Source: Pseudomonadota bacterium
GTDB taxonomy: Bacteria > Pseudomonadota > Gammaproteobacteria > Burkholderiales > Chitinibacteraceae
Reading direction: 5' to 3'
DNA length: 64,000 bases
NCBI GenBank assembly: GCA_026399755.1
Contig: JAPLQI010000052.1
Span: 62,001 to 126,000, forward strand
Shown: positions 59,901 to 64,000 of the stretch, piece by piece
Layout: each line of letters begins with the position of its first letter
Position numbering within the stretch: position 1 is the stretch's first letter
The notes under the pieces: generated by a model
Database searches by the model: none
What the model was told of the DNA's origin: nothing
What the model saw: the letters and a program-made list of their open reading frames with translations, nothing else
Program-made: the position numbers and the translations under genes

Positions 59901-59978
59901 ACTCCTCTCTTATGATTTTTCATCAACAGCCAAGCGCCAGCGTATCTTCTTGGCAACTTGGCTGAAACAGAGGTCACA

Positions 59979-60614
59979 TCAAACACGCACCGCCGCCAAA
60001 GCCTCGATATCCCCCGCCATAATTTCTGCCAGATGCTGGCTGATGATTTCTACCGGCCAATTCCACCAAGCAATTTCTTCCAGCCTTGCAACTTGGTCTA
60101 GGGTAAAGCGATGTTTGATTAGCTTAGCGGGATTGCCGCCGACTACGGTGTAGGCAGGCACGTCGCGGGTGACCACGGAGCGGGAAGAGATCACAGCGCC
60201 GTTGCCTATTTTTACCCCTGGCATAATTAAAGCGTCGTAGCCTATCCACACATCGTTGCCAATCTGAGTGTCGCCTTTGTAGGGGAAATCAGAGAGAGGC
60301 GGTGCGGATTTTTCCCAGCCATTGCCGAAGATTTGAAAGGGATAGGATGAGATACCAGAGAGCTTGTGATTGGCGCCATTCATAATAAATTTCACACCTC
60401 GAGCAAGGGCGCAAAATTTGCCGATGATGAGTTTGTCGCCAATAAAGGGATAGTGATAGAGCACATTACGTTCAAAGTTTTCCGAATCTTCAGGATCATC
60501 GTAATAGCTGTAATCCCCGACCCTAATATTAGGATTGTTAAGGGTGTTTTTAATAAAGCAAACCTGGGGAAAGCCATCCATAGGGTGTTTACTGTCTGGG
60601 CTCGGGCCGTTCAT
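59979..60614 (-). CDS. CatB/Vat-like O-acetyltransferase (left-handed beta-helix)
   Basis: 211 residues. Hexapeptide repeats such as IGNDVWIGYDALIMPGVKIGNGAVISSRSVVTRD build a left-handed beta-helix. FIMNGANHKLSGISSYPFQIFGNGWEK with the catalytic His and the final YTVVGGNPAKLIKHRF are typical of the xenobiotic acetyltransferase group that includes streptogramin acetyltransferases (Vat) and CatB. The true substrate is unknown, and many chromosomal members are not resistance enzymes. It stands alone on the minus strand. Confidence 0.88.
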   Translation of the reverse strand: MNGPSPDSKHPMDGFPQVCFIKNTLNNPNIRVGDYSYYDDPEDSENFERNVLYHYPFIGDKLIIGKFCALARGVKFIMNGANHKLSGISSYPFQIFGNGWEKSAPPLSDFPYKGDTQIGNDVWIGYDALIMPGVKIGNGAVISSRSVVTRDVPAYTVVGGNPAKLIKHRFTLDQVARLEEIAWWNWPVEIISQHLAEIMAGDIEALAAVRV

Positions 60615-60864
60615 AAAAACTCCTTAGGCAATTTCAAAACGATGCCAACAAGGATGCTGCCTATTAGATAAAAACTCAACAGCCATGAATCCCTCCCTCT
60701 CCCCCTCCTCGCCAACAAACCATGGCAAAAAATATAATAAAGAAATACAATCCCCAAAGCACAATTCGTAAATATTACCCATAAGACTGTTTTGACGTAT
60801 TAGCCTATCCTCACAGCATGAGAAAAGAGGATAATTATGATTAATTCTCTTTATTTTCAGGCAC

Positions 60865-62745
60865 ATGATGCAGTCCATCAGAAGTAAAATTACGCTACTA
60901 ATTGCGTTATCCATGCTATTTGCCACGATCAGCATTACGATCATCACCTGTCTCAATATTCGTAGCCATACCTATACCGAAGCCAAGCGGGAGATTGATT
61001 CTGTCGCCGCTGGGCAAACTGCGTTTATTAGCCATTGGCTCGATGTGCGCAAGAAAGTGGTGAAAGCCGCTATGCGCCATAGTGGAGACGAAAATATCAG
61101 CCTTTATTTGCAGCAGCTTGCTGATGCAGGTGGCTATAGCTTGATGTTTGAAGGCGATGGCAGCACAAAAACCATGATGTATTCTGTGCCAGGCCAAAGT
61201 AAGCCACGCCCTGATTATGATCCGGCGGCCCGCCCTTGGTATATCCAAGCAAAATCGAGCAACGATGTGATCGTCTCAGAGCCTTATCGTGATGCAGAAC
61301 CCACCGTTAAAGATCTGGTGCTTACCTTGGCACAAAAAATCAGCGGCCAAGAGAAAGTCATTGGCGGCGACATTCTGATTGGCGATTTGGTGAAATCCAC
61401 GCTTGGCATTAAATTGGCCGGAAAAGGCCATGTGTTTTTAATGACCAAAGAAGGTAAGGTGATTGCCTATCCTAAGCCAGGCTTTGAGCTCAAACCAATT
61501 ACTGATTTAATCCCCAGCCTAAATGCTAGCCAATTTACTGCGCTACAAAGCAAATCAGACATATTAGATATTGCGGGCGATGATTATATTGTTCAGCTCT
61601 CCCCTATTGTGGGTAGCGATTGGATATTGGGTGTTGCACTTGATAAGGCCGAAATCGACGCGCCGCTCAATCATCTGATTATGATTATTATCACCGCCAT
61701 GGTGGTCGTATTGATTGCTGTGCTGGTATTTTGCACCGCTTACCTACGCCGCTTATTGGCCGGCTTATTGCGTATCCGTGATGCCATGCTTGAAATCTCG
61801 CAAGGCGAAGCCGATTTAACTCGCAGAATTCAAAGCGATGGCAATGATGAGGTAGCAGAAACGGCTCAGGCCTTTAATCGCTTTGTGGATGGCTTAAATA
61901 CCCTGTTTAAAGGTCTTCGTAGCGAGGCGATTGAATTAACTGGCGGTGTTAGCCAAGTGAATCACTCGGTACTGAAGCTTGCTAATGATTCGCATATCTT
62001 AGCGGATATCTCGAGCTCCAATGCCGCTGCCATCGAAGAAGTCAGCGTCAGCATCTCGCATATTGCAGATGCAGCAAGAGACACCGACGATTTGGTCAAA
62101 GAGGCAGCCAATGCTTCACGCCATGGCAGTGACAATGTGTTGAAGATTAGCGAAGAAATGGCGCACACACGCTCATCCGTCAATGATTTGTCTTCTCTGC
62201 TGATTTCTCTTGAGCATCGCTCGCAAGACATCACCAAGATCACCAATGTGATTCGTGAGATTGCCGATCAAACCAATCTGTTGGCGCTGAACGCAGCGAT
62301 TGAAGCGGCTCGCGCGGGTGAGCAAGGTCGTGGTTTTGCAGTAGTGGCCGATGAAGTTCGTAAGCTAGCTGAGCGTACCGGCAAGGCCACCATGGAAATC
62401 AGCCAGATGATAGGCGATATCCTGAGTGAAACAGGCCGAGCTGTCACCAATATGCAAACAACGGTAAAAGCGGTGGATGTGAGCAGCACGCTCACTCAAA
62501 ATGCTAGCGAGCAAATGCAGCTGATTGGCTCTTCCATGCAGCAGGTTACCGATAGAATCAGCGAAATTGCCCTATCGACCAACGAGCAGCACAACGCCAC
62601 CACGGCGATGGCGCAAAGCACTGAATCGATTAATGGCCAAATTTTGGATTCAGATGCTGCATTACAATCATCCATGCAAACTTTGAAAATGTTGGATGAT
62701 TTAGCCAAGAAGATGCAAACCACCTTTAATCGCTTTAAACTTTAA
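60865..62745 (+). CDS. Methyl-accepting chemotaxis protein, dCache type
   Basis: 626 residues. A first membrane helix at about 9-30, a periplasmic double-Cache domain to about 270 ([15 protein letters not shown], then [23 protein letters not shown]), a second helix at 273-296, a HAMP domain and a signalling domain with the hairpin tip [41 protein letters not shown]. It signals to CheA/CheW. ATG at 60865 or 60868 could be used. It is followed by a near copy at 63143. The Cache domain suggests an amino acid or small organic ligand, which is inference. Confidence 0.95.
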   Translation: MMQSIRSKITLLIALSMLFATISITIITCLNIRSHTYTEAKREIDSVAAGQTAFISHWLDVRKKVVKAAMRHSGDENISLYLQQLADAGGYSLMFEGDGSTKTMMYSVPGQSKPRPDYDPAARPWYIQAKSSNDVIVSEPYRDAEPTVKDLVLTLAQKISGQEKVIGGDILIGDLVKSTLGIKLAGKGHVFLMTKEGKVIAYPKPGFELKPITDLIPSLNASQFTALQSKSDILDIAGDDYIVQLSPIVGSDWILGVALDKAEIDAPLNHLIMIIITAMVVVLIAVLVFCTAYLRRLLAGLLRIRDAMLEISQGEADLTRRIQSDGNDEVAETAQAFNRFVDGLNTLFKGLRSEAIELTGGVSQVNHSVLKLANDSHILADISSSNAAAIEEVSVSISHIADAARDTDDLVKEAANASRHGSDNVLKISEEMAHTRSSVNDLSSLLISLEHRSQDITKITNVIREIADQTNLLALNAAIEAARAGEQGRGFAVVADEVRKLAERTGKATMEISQMIGDILSETGRAVTNMQTTVKAVDVSSTLTQNASEQMQLIGSSMQQVTDRISEIALSTNEQHNATTAMAQSTESINGQILDSDAALQSSMQTLKMLDDLAKKMQTTFNRFKL

Positions 62746-62751
62746 ACCTTA

Positions 62752-62783
62752 GTGCCTTTGATGCGTCCCTGCATCAAAGGCAC
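62752..62783. terminator. Hairpin after the first chemoreceptor gene
   Basis: GTGCCTTTGATGC and GCATCAAAGGCAC form a perfect 13-bp stem with a 6-base loop, 7 bp after the stop. The T-run is short (TTCGCTT), so it may act more as mRNA 3' protection. Confidence 0.65.
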
Positions 62784-62821
62784 TTCGCTTTGGCCCTGAA
62801 TCAAGGGATACACCCAAAGGC

Positions 62822-62863
62822 TTTTGTCGGGAATCCAGTGCAAATACTGGATTCCCGACAAAA
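62822..62863. repeat. Perfect palindromic repeat, GGGAATCC family
   Basis: An 18-bp perfect stem (TTTTGTCGGGAATCCAGT with its complement) around GCAAAT. Same family as at 3837-3907. The rest of 62746-63142 shows no gene; AT-rich sequence before the second chemoreceptor probably holds its promoter. Confidence 0.75.
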
Positions 62864-63142
62864 TCGGGCAGCAGCGGAATAAATCAATGCTCCATGAGCA
62901 AGTTTGTTGGCTGAATGTTTGCACACAGGCTAAGCCGAATACCCCCTCCCCTCGCCAATCCCGCCAGCAGCAACAAGCTAAACGTCAGTAGCCCACCAAA
63001 AAAATCCTAAATACTTTCACTTATATCTTTCCATTTTAGTAATTAATACCGCAAATAGCATATAAGCATATTGCGATATTCCAATAAAGCGCGCTAAAAA
63101 TAAGCGGATAATGCCTGAATATTACTATTAACTTTCAGGTAG

Positions 63143-64000
63143 ATGATGCATTCCATCAGAAGCAAAATTACGCTCTTAATCGCGCTCTCCATGCTGCTTG
63201 CAACAATCAGCATTACTTTGATTACCTGCTTTAATATCCATAACCACACTTATAACGAAGCCGATCGAGAAATTGATTCGGTTGCTTCAGGGCAAACCGC
63301 TTTTATTAGTAGCTGGCTAGAAACACGCAAGCGCGTGATCAATGCCACCTTGCGCCATAGCGGCGAAGAAAATATCAGTTTTTATTTGCAGCAATTAGCC
63401 GAAGCAGGCGGCTACAACGTCATTTATGAAGGCAATGGCAACAGCAAGGCCATGCAGTACTCTGTGCCTGGGCAGGGCAAACCCAGCCCAGAATATGATC
63501 CTGCTGCCCGCCCTTGGTTTATTGAAGCCAAAGCGAGTAATGGTGTAATTGTATCTGGCCCCTACCCCGATTCAGAGCCTGCAACTAAAGGCCAGTTGGT
63601 GATCACTTTTGCCCAAAAAACCAAAGATCCTCATGTGGTAATAGGCGGAGATATCTTGATTACCGATTTGGTGAAATCAACGCTAGCAACCAAATTAGCC
63701 GGTAAAGGCCATGTATTTTTGATGACCAAAGAAGGCAAGGTGATTGCCTATCCTAAGCCAGGCTTTGAACTCAAACCCATTACGGATCTTATTCCTAGCC
63801 TAAATGCCAGCGAAGTTTCATCCTTACTCGGCCAAGGACACTCCCGCCTATTTACAATTGATGGCGAAGAATATCTGCTTGAGCTATCCCCCATTGCGGG
63901 TAGCGATTGGGTACTGGGGGTAGCACTCGATAAAGCCGAAATTGATGCACCACTCAACCGTTTGATCCTCACTATTATTGCTGCCGTAATCGTGGTCTTG
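63143..64000 (+). CDS. Methyl-accepting chemotaxis protein, dCache type, cut by right edge
   Basis: 286 codons are visible without a stop. It parallels the preceding receptor almost residue by residue: first helix, [38 protein letters not shown], and the beginning of the second helix. Divergence concentrates in the periplasmic ligand domain. The leader TTTCAGG and the double ATG are also shared, so the unit duplicated with its ribosome-binding site. HAMP and signalling domains lie beyond the window. Confidence 0.93.
   Translation, partial: MMHSIRSKITLLIALSMLLATISITLITCFNIHNHTYNEADREIDSVASGQTAFISSWLETRKRVINATLRHSGEENISFYLQQLAEAGGYNVIYEGNGNSKAMQYSVPGQGKPSPEYDPAARPWFIEAKASNGVIVSGPYPDSEPATKGQLVITFAQKTKDPHVVIGGDILITDLVKSTLATKLAGKGHVFLMTKEGKVIAYPKPGFELKPITDLIPSLNASEVSSLLGQGHSRLFTIDGEEYLLELSPIAGSDWVLGVALDKAEIDAPLNRLILTIIAAVIVVL

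Overview
The window is bacterial DNA, most likely from a Gram-negative betaproteobacterium of the Neisseriales/Chitinibacteraceae type (Iodobacter- or Chitinibacter-like). This assignment is an inference: it rests on the AniA-type copper nitrite reductase beside a single-subunit quinol NO reductase, dispersed palindromic intergenic repeats, and paired dCache chemoreceptors. No rRNA is present to confirm it.

Left chromosomal part (1-20089). The left edge cuts a leftward gene that matches DptF, the P-loop protein of the restriction arm of DNA phosphorothioation (Dnd/Dpt) systems. Next comes a truncated denitrification module: norB (quinol NO reductase), a DUF2249 protein, nirK/aniA, a monohaem cytochrome c, a NirV-like protein, a SCO-type copper chaperone and a TonB-dependent copper receptor. 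Together they reduce nitrite to NO and then N2O and supply the copper needed. FNR-type boxes and a shared AATATGCATATT palindrome lie upstream of both norB and nirK. A GGDEF diguanylate cyclase follows, then a ribose operon in the order rbsK-D-A-C-B with large palindromic repeats inside it, then a hypothetical gene, nadM/Nudix and nadA. A tRNA cluster (three identical tRNA-Gly, tRNA-Cys, tRNA-Leu) ends this part.

Prophage (20090-59479; 39,317 bp between repeats). It is inserted in the 3' part of tRNA-Leu(TAA). A 73-bp perfect direct repeat flanks it, and GTTCCGCAAA repeats near both ends look like integrase arm sites. The left end holds integrase, a DUF4224-type protein, a primase-helicase, small early genes, a CII-like protein, and a divergent Cro/CI pair with TATAGG-N5-CCTATA operators. 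The late genes run leftward from about 55.7 kb to 27.4 kb: terminase, a ParB-methyltransferase, portal, lysis genes, minor head protein, a protease-capsid fusion, connectors, tail tube, tape measure and tail-tip proteins. A siphovirus-like virion is inferred. Inside the head genes sits a second immunity module that closely resembles P22 immI (Mnt-like, Arc-like, BRO antirepressor) with an extra catalytic-domain recombinase, plus a cargo block of small secreted Cys-rich proteins. The right end holds an HNH protein, a third tyrosine recombinase and an uncharted noncoding region with an iteron-like CCGTGG array.

Right chromosomal part (59480-64000). A truncated, frameshifted SDR pseudogene abuts attR. 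It is followed by a Vat/CatB-like acetyltransferase and two tandem duplicated chemoreceptor genes, the second cut by the window edge.

The most novel-looking signals are a tail protein with eleven aromatic residues at exact 14-residue intervals between pairs of 16-residue YxPPxGL repeats, the CCGTGG iteron-like array, and the second immunity locus placed inside the structural genes.
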